This document shows, piece after piece, positions 15,805 to 23,499 of a stretch of DNA of 64,000 nt. Position 1 is the first letter of the stretch. Each line of letters opens with the position of its first letter. Under the pieces are notes generated by a model. It was not told the origin of the DNA and made no database searches. It saw nothing but the letters and a program-made list of their open reading frames with translations. The position numbers and the translations under genes are program-made. Origin of the DNA: Brucellaceae bacterium (lineage in GTDB: Bacteria > Pseudomonadota > Alphaproteobacteria > Rhizobiales > Rhizobiaceae); assembly GCA_020637775.1 (NCBI GenBank), contig JACKJV010000004.1, positions 1 through 64,000 on the forward strand, in the 5' to 3' direction.

Positions 15805-16743
15805 ATGAAGATTATCGAATTCGATGAGAAAGGGCAGCGCGTCACAACCGAGGCGGGATCGTTCCGCTCGACGCTGGGTGCTGACAGTCTAGCCCCGCGT
15901 CCCGTTTTCAAGACGCCCGAACCGGAAGTCACGGCGCGAAAACGTGGCAATTCCTCGGGCATCGAACTTCACATGTTCCAGACCGGCACGCTCCGGACGA
16001 AGGTGAAGTACATCAAGATGAACCAGGGCGAAGAAGACTTCGAGATTCCCGTGCCCTGGTTCCTGATCAAGCATCCGGCCGGCAACGTGGTCATTGACGG
16101 CGGCAATGCCGTCGAGGCGGCAATCGACAAGCGCGGACACTGGGGCGATGTGGTGGATGCCTATGATCCGATCATGGATGTTGCCGACAATTGTGCCGAC
16201 CAGTGCCGCTCGGTCGGCGTCGATCCCCATTCCGTGCGCTATGTTCTCCAGTCCCATCTGCACCTCGATCACACCGGTGCCATAGGGCATTTTCCAAAGG
16301 CGCAGATCATCTGCCAGCGGGCCGAATACGAATATGCCTTCAACCCGCACTGGTTTTCGGCCGGCGCCTATATCCGTGCCGATTTCGACCGGCCCGGTCT
16401 GAACTGGAAGTTCCTGGGCGGGGAATACACCGACAACTACGACCTTTTCGGTGATGGTACGATCCGTATGGTCTTCACTCCGGGCCATGCACCAGGGCAC
16501 CAGTCATTCCTGATCACGCTGCCGCGGACCGGTCCGGTTCTGCTGACGATCGATGCGGCCTACACGCTGGATCACTGGGAAAACAAGGCACTGCCGGGGC
16601 TGGTCGTTTCGTCCGCCGATGCCGCCGATTCGGTTGCCAAGCTTCGGCGGATCGCCAGCGATACGAATGCCATGATCGTCACGGGGCATGACCCGGAAAA
16701 CTGGAAGACGTTCCGAAAGGCGCCGAAAGACTTCTACGACTAA
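15805..16743 (+). CDS. metallo-beta-lactamase-fold hydrolase (lactonase-like)
   Basis: A 312-residue protein with the zinc signature His151-x-His153-x-Asp155-His156 (HLHLDH), a downstream FTPGHAPGHQSFLI and an Asp in LTIDAAYTLDH. This matches the N-acyl-homoserine-lactonase branch (AttM/AiiB-like), which hydrolyses lactone rings. It need not be a quorum quencher here: in rhizobia the same fold takes part in gamma-butyrolactone catabolism leading to succinate semialdehyde. That is notable because an alcohol dehydrogenase and a succinate-semialdehyde-type dehydrogenase end the cluster. The start at 15805 is selected by family length. Confidence 0.87.
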   Translation: MKIIEFDEKGQRVTTEAGSFRSTLGADSLAPRPVFKTPEPEVTARKRGNSSGIELHMFQTGTLRTKVKYIKMNQGEEDFEIPVPWFLIKHPAGNVVIDGGNAVEAAIDKRGHWGDVVDAYDPIMDVADNCADQCRSVGVDPHSVRYVLQSHLHLDHTGAIGHFPKAQIICQRAEYEYAFNPHWFSAGAYIRADFDRPGLNWKFLGGEYTDNYDLFGDGTIRMVFTPGHAPGHQSFLITLPRTGPVLLTIDAAYTLDHWENKALPGLVVSSADAADSVAKLRRIASDTNAMIVTGHDPENWKTFRKAPKDFYD

Positions 16744-16864
16744 CGGTCGGCCACTGGCGCTAGGCGCAGAGGAGGGCGGCTGTGGGCAGATCAACTGTCC
16801 TGACAGTGAGTCCCGGAACGGGTGACCGGACGGGGCAAGAGTTTGCAACAAGGAGGAGACGTCA

Positions 16865-18034
16865 ATGAAATTGTTCAAAGAACTGGCATTGGCCGTAGGC
16901 ATTCTTGCCATCGGCTCTTCGGCCGTGCTGGCCGAGGGCGTGGATGAAATCAACCCGGAAGTCGCCAAGCGCCTCTACAACCCCGACATGCTGGATCCGA
17001 TGCAGCCGGTCGGCCCGAGCACGCTGCGCGATTTCAAGGCGAAGAACCCGCCACCGTGGAAGATCGGCTACGCATCGTCCTACGCCGGCAACACCTGGCG
17101 CGCAAACGCCATGGAGGCGCTCCAGAACGAGATCATCCCCAAGTGGAAGGAACTCGGCCTGATCAGCGAAGTCGTCGTGACCCAGTCGAACCTCAACGAC
17201 TCCACCCAGATCCAGCAGATGCGCCAGCTGGTTGACCAGGGCGTTGACGCGATTTTCGTCTGCTGCTCCAACCCGACGGCCCTTAACCAGACCGTTCAGT
17301 ACGCTATCGACAAGGGCGTTCCGGTCTTCTCCATGACCGGTTACCTGACGGCGCCCAGCGCTGTGAACTCTTCCGTCAACTATCAGGTTGCCGGTTTCGA
17401 GATCGGCAAGCGCATGGCCGAGGAACTCGGCGGTGAGGGCAATGTCCTTGTCGTGGAAGGCATCCCCGGCACCTCTGGTTCCGACAGTCAGGACCGCGGC
17501 GTCAAGGCCGGCCTTGCCACCGCGCCGGGCATCAAGGTCGTCGGCTCCATCGCCGGCATGTGGACCGACCAGGTCGCCCAGGGCGAAGTGCAGAAGTGGC
17601 TCGCCACCCATCCGGGCAAGCTCGACGGCATCGTGGTGCAGTCCGCCGCCGAGATGGGTGTGCTGCGCGCCCTACAGCAATCCGGCCGGACAGGCGTCAA
17701 GGTTGCCATCGGTGGTGAACTCGGGGCGCTCTGCACCTGGCGCAAGAATCCGGACCTGATCTCTGCAGCTGTCCAGACCTGGCCGCCGGCGGACGATGTG
17801 AACCTGATCTGGCGTATCATGATGCGCACGCTTCAGGGCCAGGGCCCGAAAGTCCAGTCGGTACTCGTCGACCCGGTCATCATCACCCATGACGACGTGA
17901 TGAAGCTTTTGCCGGAGGATTGCGACGAGAATGCGCAAAACTGGCTGAATGTCGGTGCCGAGAAGTGGGGTTCCGAGGAGTACCTTGACCAGTTCTTCGT
18001 AAATCCCGCCGACCCGACCAAGTTCAAGCCCTGA
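16865..18034 (+). CDS. ribose-type ABC transporter substrate-binding protein
   Basis: A 389-residue periplasmic binding protein (family of RbsB). The signal peptide is visible (LALAVGILAIGSSAVLA, cleavage near residue 23). The mature part has the two-lobed pattern: WKIGYASSYAGNTWRANAME at the start, QLVDQGVDAIFVCCSNPTAL for lobe one, and GKLDGIVVQSAAEMGVLRALQQSG for lobe two. It delivers ligand to the permease pair encoded downstream. It is somewhat longer than typical RbsB (~300), with an extra ~45 residues between signal and first strand. The ligand is unknown; sugars, AI-2-like molecules or alcohol glycosides are possible for this family. AAGGAGGAG precedes the ATG. Confidence 0.9.
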   Translation: MKLFKELALAVGILAIGSSAVLAEGVDEINPEVAKRLYNPDMLDPMQPVGPSTLRDFKAKNPPPWKIGYASSYAGNTWRANAMEALQNEIIPKWKELGLISEVVVTQSNLNDSTQIQQMRQLVDQGVDAIFVCCSNPTALNQTVQYAIDKGVPVFSMTGYLTAPSAVNSSVNYQVAGFEIGKRMAEELGGEGNVLVVEGIPGTSGSDSQDRGVKAGLATAPGIKVVGSIAGMWTDQVAQGEVQKWLATHPGKLDGIVVQSAAEMGVLRALQQSGRTGVKVAIGGELGALCTWRKNPDLISAAVQTWPPADDVNLIWRIMMRTLQGQGPKVQSVLVDPVIITHDDVMKLLPEDCDENAQNWLNVGAEKWGSEEYLDQFFVNPADPTKFKP

Positions 18035-18049
18035 CAGGCTTCCCGACAC

Positions 18050-18082
18050 GGACCGTCGCCACGCGGCGGCGGTCCTTCTTTC
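18050..18082 (+). terminator. intergenic hairpin with T-rich tail (partial terminator)
   Basis: GGACCGTCGCC-ACGC-GGCGGCGGTCC forms an 11-bp stem with one T-G pair, followed by TTCTTTCC. It lies between the binding-protein gene and the ATPase gene. Such hairpins commonly attenuate read-through so that the binding protein is made in excess. Confidence 0.65.
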
Positions 18083-18109
18083 CAGGGCAGCAACGAAGTT
18101 CGATCACCC

Positions 18110-19858
18110 ATGACCGCAACCGAGCACGACATCACGCAGACGGCAGCGAGGCGAGAGACCATCGCTGTCCGAAATGTGAAGAAGTTTTTCGGGCCGACAC
18201 GCGCGCTTGATGGCGTCAGCTTTTCGGCCTGCGCCGGGGAAATCCATGCCATCGTCGGCGGGAACGGTTGCGGCAAGTCCACCATGGCCAAGGTGGTCTC
18301 GGGAGTTCTGCCGATCGATTCCGGATCCGTATCGATCCTGGGCGAGACGCCTTCGACCCCGGCCGAAAGCAAGGCGCTCGGTATTTCCACCGTCTACCAG
18401 GAAGTGTTGGTGGCCGATGAAAGTACCGTCGCGGACAACATCTTCATGGGCGCCGACGCGCTTTTCTCGAAAAACCTTTCGCACGAGCGAAAGGTACAGC
18501 GCGCCGCGCAGTTGATGAAGGACCTGGCAGGCGAGCCTGTCGATCCCCATGCGATCGTCGGTACTTTGCCGCTCGGCCTCAAGCAGTGGATCACGATCGC
18601 GCGTGCGCTCGTCAGCGAACCGAAGATCCTCATTCTCGATGAAAGTTCCGCGGCGCTCGATTTCGACAGCACCGAACGGCTGTTCGCCAAGATGAGGGAA
18701 CTGCGCGACAGCGGAACGACGATCCTGATCGTCACGCATCGCATTGCCGAACTGATCCGCATTTCCGATCGGGCAACGGTCCTGCGCGACGGGCGCGATG
18801 TCGGTGTGCTCGAAAAGGAAGAAATCACCGAAAAGAACCTGCTCGCCCTGATGACGGGAGACGAGAGCGCGGATCATGGCCTTGGACACGCCGCACCGCA
18901 GCCCGTCGACGATACGCCGGCCATGGTTGGCGAGGGTATCTGCATCTGGGCTGGAACGAAGCCGTTTGATTTCCGCCTGCGGCGTGGCGAGATCGTCGGG
19001 GTGGCCGGCCTCGACGGACAGGGCCAGGATGCGTTCGTCAGGGCCATCGCCGGCGTCGAGCCCGTGCTGACGGGAACGGTCCGCGTACTGGACCGCAACG
19101 GGGACCAGCATTTCGTCCGCTCCCTTGCCGATGCGGTGAAAAACCGGATCGCCTATGTCTCCGGAGATCGCAAGCGGGAAGGCATTTTCGCCTCGCTGTC
19201 GATCTTCGAGAACATGGTGATGCCGCTATACCGCGAGAAGAAGCGTGGCGGCATCCTCGGTCTGATCGACTGGGGAACGCTGGGCGCGATCTTTAAGCGC
19301 GAAGCCGGGAATCTCCTGATCAAGTTCGGCCTGCGCGAAGATCGCATCACGTCGCTGTCTGGTGGCAACCAGCAGAAGGTCTTGATCGGGCGCGGCTTCG
19401 CGATGCGTCCCGACGTGATCGTGCTCAATGATCCGGCTCGCGGTATCGACGTGGGAGCCAAGAGCGAACTCTACAAGCACCTGCGGACGTTTGCGGGGGA
19501 GGGGAAGTCCGTCGTTTACCTCTCGTCCGAACTGGAGGAATTCATCGGCTTCGCCACGCGTGTCATCGTGTTTCGCGACGGCAAGCCCTTCGATGCTTTC
19601 GACGGGCGGACACTGGATCCCAAGAAGGTCCTCGAGGCGATGTTCGGCCAGACGGACGGTTCCGGTCTGGCCGTATCGCTGGATATCGCGCCGCGTCATG
19701 CTCCCGTGGCGCTTCTTGATCGGGACAAGACGCGAGATGCCATACCCGCTCAAAGGGGGGCGAAGCGCGATGGCCTGCCCAGGTCCATCCGGATCGTGGA
19801 GTTCGAGGGCGGTGTCCGCAAGGCGCGGGATGTGAACCCGGAAGGGCCGCGCCCATGA
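18110..19858 (+). CDS. ribose-type ABC transporter ATPase (two fused ATPase domains)
   Basis: A 582-residue RbsA/MglA-type protein with two nucleotide-binding domains. Domain 1 has Walker A GGNGCGKST (50-58), a degenerate signature (LPLGLKQW) and Walker B ILILDESSAALD with the H-loop in IVTHRIAE. Domain 2 lacks a proper Walker A (GLDGQGQD), as usual in this family, but has the canonical LSGGNQQK signature and VIVLNDPARGID. One composite active site is therefore expected to do most hydrolysis. A C-terminal tail of ~60 charged residues exceeds the family norm. Its stop overlaps the next start (ATGA), showing translational coupling. Confidence 0.92.
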   Translation: MTATEHDITQTAARRETIAVRNVKKFFGPTRALDGVSFSACAGEIHAIVGGNGCGKSTMAKVVSGVLPIDSGSVSILGETPSTPAESKALGISTVYQEVLVADESTVADNIFMGADALFSKNLSHERKVQRAAQLMKDLAGEPVDPHAIVGTLPLGLKQWITIARALVSEPKILILDESSAALDFDSTERLFAKMRELRDSGTTILIVTHRIAELIRISDRATVLRDGRDVGVLEKEEITEKNLLALMTGDESADHGLGHAAPQPVDDTPAMVGEGICIWAGTKPFDFRLRRGEIVGVAGLDGQGQDAFVRAIAGVEPVLTGTVRVLDRNGDQHFVRSLADAVKNRIAYVSGDRKREGIFASLSIFENMVMPLYREKKRGGILGLIDWGTLGAIFKREAGNLLIKFGLREDRITSLSGGNQQKVLIGRGFAMRPDVIVLNDPARGIDVGAKSELYKHLRTFAGEGKSVVYLSSELEEFIGFATRVIVFRDGKPFDAFDGRTLDPKKVLEAMFGQTDGSGLAVSLDIAPRHAPVALLDRDKTRDAIPAQRGAKRDGLPRSIRIVEFEGGVRKARDVNPEGPRP

Positions 19859-21318
19859 GCCAGGCCGGCATGACACTGGACGGAAATGGCGAGTCAGTGC
19901 CGGAGACGGAGGCGGCGGCAATGGTCCGCGGCGGCCGCGCCAATCCCTTCCTGCTGGTCCCCATCACGCTGTTCTTCTTGCTGCTCGGTCTTGCCGTTCT
20001 CCGCTCGCCGAGCCTCATGACCTCCTATGGCCTCGGCAGCGCCGTGATCGTCGCGACGCCGCTGATCCTGGCAACCTATGCGTTGATGGCATCCGTCATT
20101 TCCGGCCGTGGCACGGTCGACCTGTCCATCGGCCCGCTCATTGGCTTCATCAACGTCACGCTGATCCAGCTCTACGCGGCGGAAATCCTCCAGAACCCGA
20201 TTGCGATCTTCGCCTATGCGATCGCGCTCGGAGCCCTTTACCAGTTCGTTTTTGCGCTAATCGTCATCTACGTTCGCGTGCAGCCCATCATCGTGTCGCT
20301 GTCGGGCTACCTGGCGCTGTCCGGCATCAACCTCGTGATCCTGCCCCGGCCAGGCGGCATGGCCCCCCAGTTCATGGCGGACTGGGGCCTCGGCACCTCG
20401 ATTTTCTCTCCGGTCTTCGTCATCCTGGTGCTGGCGACGCTGGCATGGCTCCTGTTCACGCGGACGGCCTTCTATACCCACCTTCGGCTCATGGGATCCG
20501 ACGAGCGCGCGGCCTACACCTCAGGCGTACCTATCTTCATCGTACGCATCGGCGCACATATCATCTCCGGCGGTTTTGCCGGCCTTGCCGCGATCGCCTT
20601 CACGGCACTAATCTCGTCGGGCGATCCCTCCCAGGGAACTACCTATACGCTGATCGCCGTGACCGCCCTGGTCCTCGGCGGTGCCTCCCTTGGCGGCGGA
20701 CGGGCCGGCGTGTTCGGTTCCTTCCTTGGCGCGGTGAATCTCTACCTGATTACATACGTACTCGCGACGTTCAACTTCGGCGCAGTCCAGAGTTTCGTCA
20801 CCAACCTGGCCTACGGGTCGATCCTGGTGATCTCCCTGCTGCTTACCCTCATCATCCCCTTCATCCAACGCCACATTCACAATTTCTCACCGGTTCTCTA
20901 TTTCGTTGTCCTTGGCGTGGTCGCTCTTGGGGTCATTCTTCATGCGACCAACGACCGCGATCCTCGGGCGCGCCAGGCGCCGGCGGAAACGGCCGTCGTA
21001 ACGCTGCAGGCGCTCGAACCGATCCCTGCGGACCAGCTTTACGTCGGGCCGCTCGAAGTCGCGTGGCCCGATGCGAGGACGGACGAATTGCGCCGCGATG
21101 CCGTTCCGATGATCCTTTCCGCCATTCTCCTGGTGGTGATCGTGGTCTTCCTGCGTCTCGCGGTCAGTCGGTCGAACCGCAGGACGGTTGCCCCTGCGGT
21201 GGCCGTGGTAGTGGCCTCGCTAGTACTGCTGGCGGCCTATCTCATGCGGGAGCAGGCGGATGAGGCTACGAGCGCTCTGCATCAAGCGCCAGGCACGAAT
21301 ATGGAGCGTGTCCAATGA
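19855..21318 (+). CDS. ribose-type ABC transporter permease 1, with C-terminal extension
   Basis: A 487-residue membrane protein. The core (~35-340) is a RbsC-type permease, with the family motif region SVISGRGTVDLSIGPLIGF and ALVLGGASLGGGRAGVFGSFLGA. It continues for ~140 residues beyond the usual end: one helix (VLYFVVLGVVALGVILH), a soluble stretch of ~70 residues, and two further helices (ILSAILLVVIVVFLRLAV and VAVVVASLVLLAAYLM). Typical RbsC is ~320 residues. It overlaps both neighbours by 4 bp, so ATPase and both permeases are translationally coupled. Confidence 0.9.
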   Translation: MSQAGMTLDGNGESVPETEAAAMVRGGRANPFLLVPITLFFLLLGLAVLRSPSLMTSYGLGSAVIVATPLILATYALMASVISGRGTVDLSIGPLIGFINVTLIQLYAAEILQNPIAIFAYAIALGALYQFVFALIVIYVRVQPIIVSLSGYLALSGINLVILPRPGGMAPQFMADWGLGTSIFSPVFVILVLATLAWLLFTRTAFYTHLRLMGSDERAAYTSGVPIFIVRIGAHIISGGFAGLAAIAFTALISSGDPSQGTTYTLIAVTALVLGGASLGGGRAGVFGSFLGAVNLYLITYVLATFNFGAVQSFVTNLAYGSILVISLLLTLIIPFIQRHIHNFSPVLYFVVLGVVALGVILHATNDRDPRARQAPAETAVVTLQALEPIPADQLYVGPLEVAWPDARTDELRRDAVPMILSAILLVVIVVFLRLAVSRSNRRTVAPAVAVVVASLVLLAAYLMREQADEATSALHQAPGTNMERVQ

Positions 21319-22691
21319 CCGTTTCGACCAATCCTCCGTCTCTCGGACTTCCGACGACCATCATCGGTCTCTTCGCCGGTGTCATTCTCACTGCAATCGG
21401 TGTCGTCTACGGCTTCATCCAGGGACTGTCCGTCCAGATCATCATCCTGTCTGCCATCGCCACGCTCGGCGCCTTTGTCTGGGCATGGCGGTTCGTGCTG
21501 GGACAGTTCTTGAACCAGGACGCCGAACCGCTGGCCGAAGGACAGATCAGCGAGGGACGTCGCGTCTGGCTCCAGTTCCGCCCAGCCATTTACGGACTTA
21601 TGGTCCTGCTGGCCCTCTTCATCATCCTGTCGCTCACGATCGACGGTTTCTTCAATGTCTGGAACGTTGTCTCGTTCCTGATCATACTGACGATCATCGT
21701 GCTGACGCGGACGCTTGGACGGCATTTCCAGGAAAACCGCTCGGCCTTCATCGGCATCATGGTCCTGTGTGGCCTGTTTTCCATCGGGTCGATGAACATC
21801 GAGGGATTCGCCTCCGCCAACAACATCAAGTCGATGCTGCTGTTTGCCGCGTTTCTCGGCATCGCATCGGTGGGGCAGACGCTGGTGGCGCTTCTCGGCG
21901 GCCTCGACCTGTCCATTCCCTTTATCATTGGTGCGGCAAACGTCGGCTTGCTCTACCTGATCGGACTCGGTGTCCCGCCCTGGCTGGCTGCCATAATCGT
22001 GTTGGCCATCGGCACGCTGCTGGGCGTTATCAATGGCCTGCTGAGCTACCGGTTGCAGGGGCAGGCGCTGATCGTGACGCTCGGCACCGGCTTTGCCATC
22101 TCCGGCGGCGTCCAGATCATCACCTCGATCGGTTCGGCCTATTCCGGCAACGTCTTCGGCCAGGTGCCGCCATGGCTGTCCAATCTCGCCGCGATGAACG
22201 GCTCGACCTTCGGCCTGCCGTTTCCGCCGGTGATTGCGATCTGGGGCCTGGTGCTAATCATCCTGATCGCCGGCATGCGGCTGACGGTTTACGGCCGCTA
22301 CCTCTACGCGCTCGGGGTAAATAGGACATCGGCCAAGCGGGTGATGATTTCGGAACTGGGATACTGGGTGACCATGTATGCCATCTCCGGCTTTTTCGCC
22401 GCGCTTACCGGCGGGCTTCTGCTCGGCTGGTCCGGTGGCGGGTTCATCGGCGTTGGCGACCAGTACCTCTTCCTGACGCTTGCAGCGGTGGTTGTGGGTG
22501 GAACGTCGCTGCTCGGTGGGCAAGGCGGATACGGCTTCACCGTCATCGGTGTGCTGGTTCTTCAGGTTCTCTCGTCATTCCTGATCGGCATTGGCCTGGA
22601 TTTCGAATGGCAGCAATTCATTTTCGGTCTTCTGATCCTGCCGATGGTCGCGCTCTACGCGCGCTCCCCGCATATCAGAACCCAAATCTAG
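21315..22691 (+). CDS. ribose-type ABC transporter permease 2, with N-terminal extension
   Basis: A 458-residue membrane protein. The RbsC-like core occupies the C-terminal ~300 residues (LVALLGGLDLSIPFIIGAANVG, then VVVGGTSLLGGQGGYGFTVIGVL). In front are ~140 residues with three or four extra helices. It is not a copy of permease 1, so the transporter is probably a heterodimer, while the classical ribose importer uses a single permease. The extension is placed at the opposite end from that of permease 1. Both may help dock a membrane partner, which is inference. Confidence 0.9.
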   Translation: MTVSTNPPSLGLPTTIIGLFAGVILTAIGVVYGFIQGLSVQIIILSAIATLGAFVWAWRFVLGQFLNQDAEPLAEGQISEGRRVWLQFRPAIYGLMVLLALFIILSLTIDGFFNVWNVVSFLIILTIIVLTRTLGRHFQENRSAFIGIMVLCGLFSIGSMNIEGFASANNIKSMLLFAAFLGIASVGQTLVALLGGLDLSIPFIIGAANVGLLYLIGLGVPPWLAAIIVLAIGTLLGVINGLLSYRLQGQALIVTLGTGFAISGGVQIITSIGSAYSGNVFGQVPPWLSNLAAMNGSTFGLPFPPVIAIWGLVLIILIAGMRLTVYGRYLYALGVNRTSAKRVMISELGYWVTMYAISGFFAALTGGLLLGWSGGGFIGVGDQYLFLTLAAVVVGGTSLLGGQGGYGFTVIGVLVLQVLSSFLIGIGLDFEWQQFIFGLLILPMVALYARSPHIRTQI

Positions 22692-22740
22692 GAAGACATG
22701 CCATGAAGTCGGTCATGATACGCAAGGGGAGTGCAAGGTG

Positions 22741-23448
22741 ATGGCGGTGTTCGAGACAGCCGACCTGACGGCGGCGAGTTATTCGACGGCCTTTCTGGGA
22801 CTGGTCGCGACGAGTGTTCTGCTGCTCATCGGCACGGGTTGGGTCGGCCGCGCCTGGAAGCTCCCCGTAGCGCTCTGTGCGCTGGCCGCTCTGGTCGGCG
22901 TTGTGGCCATGTATGAAGCCCGCACCGCCTGGGGCGCCGCGAAGAGCGTGCCAGTGGTGTATCACTATGTTGGCTGGGCGATCTCGATGCCGCTGCAGGT
23001 CCTTTCGCTCTATTTCATGGCGCTGACCAGCGGCCGGCTGGGAATCGGGCTGTTCTGGCGGCTGAGCGTCGTGTCGGTCCTGATGGTCTTCGTGCGCTAT
23101 CTCGGCGAGGCTGGCTTCATGCATGCCACGCTCGCCTTTCTCATCGGTCTCGTCTTCTGGCTGTACATCCTTGGCGAACTGTTCTTCGGCAGGATGGACG
23201 AAATCATCCGCAAATCGCCGAGTGAGACGCTGCGCCGCGGCTATTTCTGGCTTCGGCTGATCGTCACCGTGGGCTGGGCCATTTACCCGTTGGGTAATTT
23301 CATCACGTCTTTTGCCGGTTATGCCGACGATGGGGCGCTGTCGGTTGCCTACAACATCGCCGATTTCCTGAACCGGATGGCCTTCGGAGCCGCTGTGCTG
23401 GCAACCGCAATGCTCCAGGCCGAGGAGGCGCGTCATGACCGGAACTGA
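22741..23448 (+). CDS. proteorhodopsin-like seven-helix protein lacking the retinal lysine
   Basis: A 235-residue protein with seven membrane helices and clear microbial rhodopsin signatures. Helix 4-5 RYLGEAGFM matches proteorhodopsin GYMGEAGIM, helix 6 GWAIYPLGNF matches GWAIYPVGYF, and helix 7 YNIADFLNRMAFG matches YNLADFVNKILFG. The Schiff-base lysine is Arg212 (codon CGG, 23374-23376). The counter-ion Asp of helix 7 is kept (Asp208), but in helix 3 the RYIDW motif is HYVGW: the Arg is His75 and the proton-acceptor Asp is Gly78. The proton-donor Glu position is Ser89. It cannot bind retinal in the usual way or pump protons by the known mechanism. No carotenoid or retinal genes are in the window. 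It lies between ABC permease and flotillin genes. ATG 22741 is preferred; a GTG lies one codon upstream. Confidence 0.85.
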   Translation: MAVFETADLTAASYSTAFLGLVATSVLLLIGTGWVGRAWKLPVALCALAALVGVVAMYEARTAWGAAKSVPVVYHYVGWAISMPLQVLSLYFMALTSGRLGIGLFWRLSVVSVLMVFVRYLGEAGFMHATLAFLIGLVFWLYILGELFFGRMDEIIRKSPSETLRRGYFWLRLIVTVGWAIYPLGNFITSFAGYADDGALSVAYNIADFLNRMAFGAAVLATAMLQAEEARHDRN

Positions 23449-23499
23449 GCGACAGAATGTCAACCGGAAACGTTCGTACAATTGTGAAGGAACAAATCA

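Noticed and set aside
15805..16743. Naming the MBL-fold enzyme a quorum-quenching lactonase
   Set aside because: The HxHxDH motif supports the fold, but context points to catabolism and no signal-related gene is nearby.
21260..22324. Alternative plus-strand frame within permease 2
   Set aside because: Arg/His/Pro-rich composition and no helices; the other frame is a recognisable permease.
22741..23448. Calling this gene a light-driven proton pump
   Set aside because: The retinal lysine, proton acceptor and donor residues are all replaced, and no retinal synthesis gene is visible.
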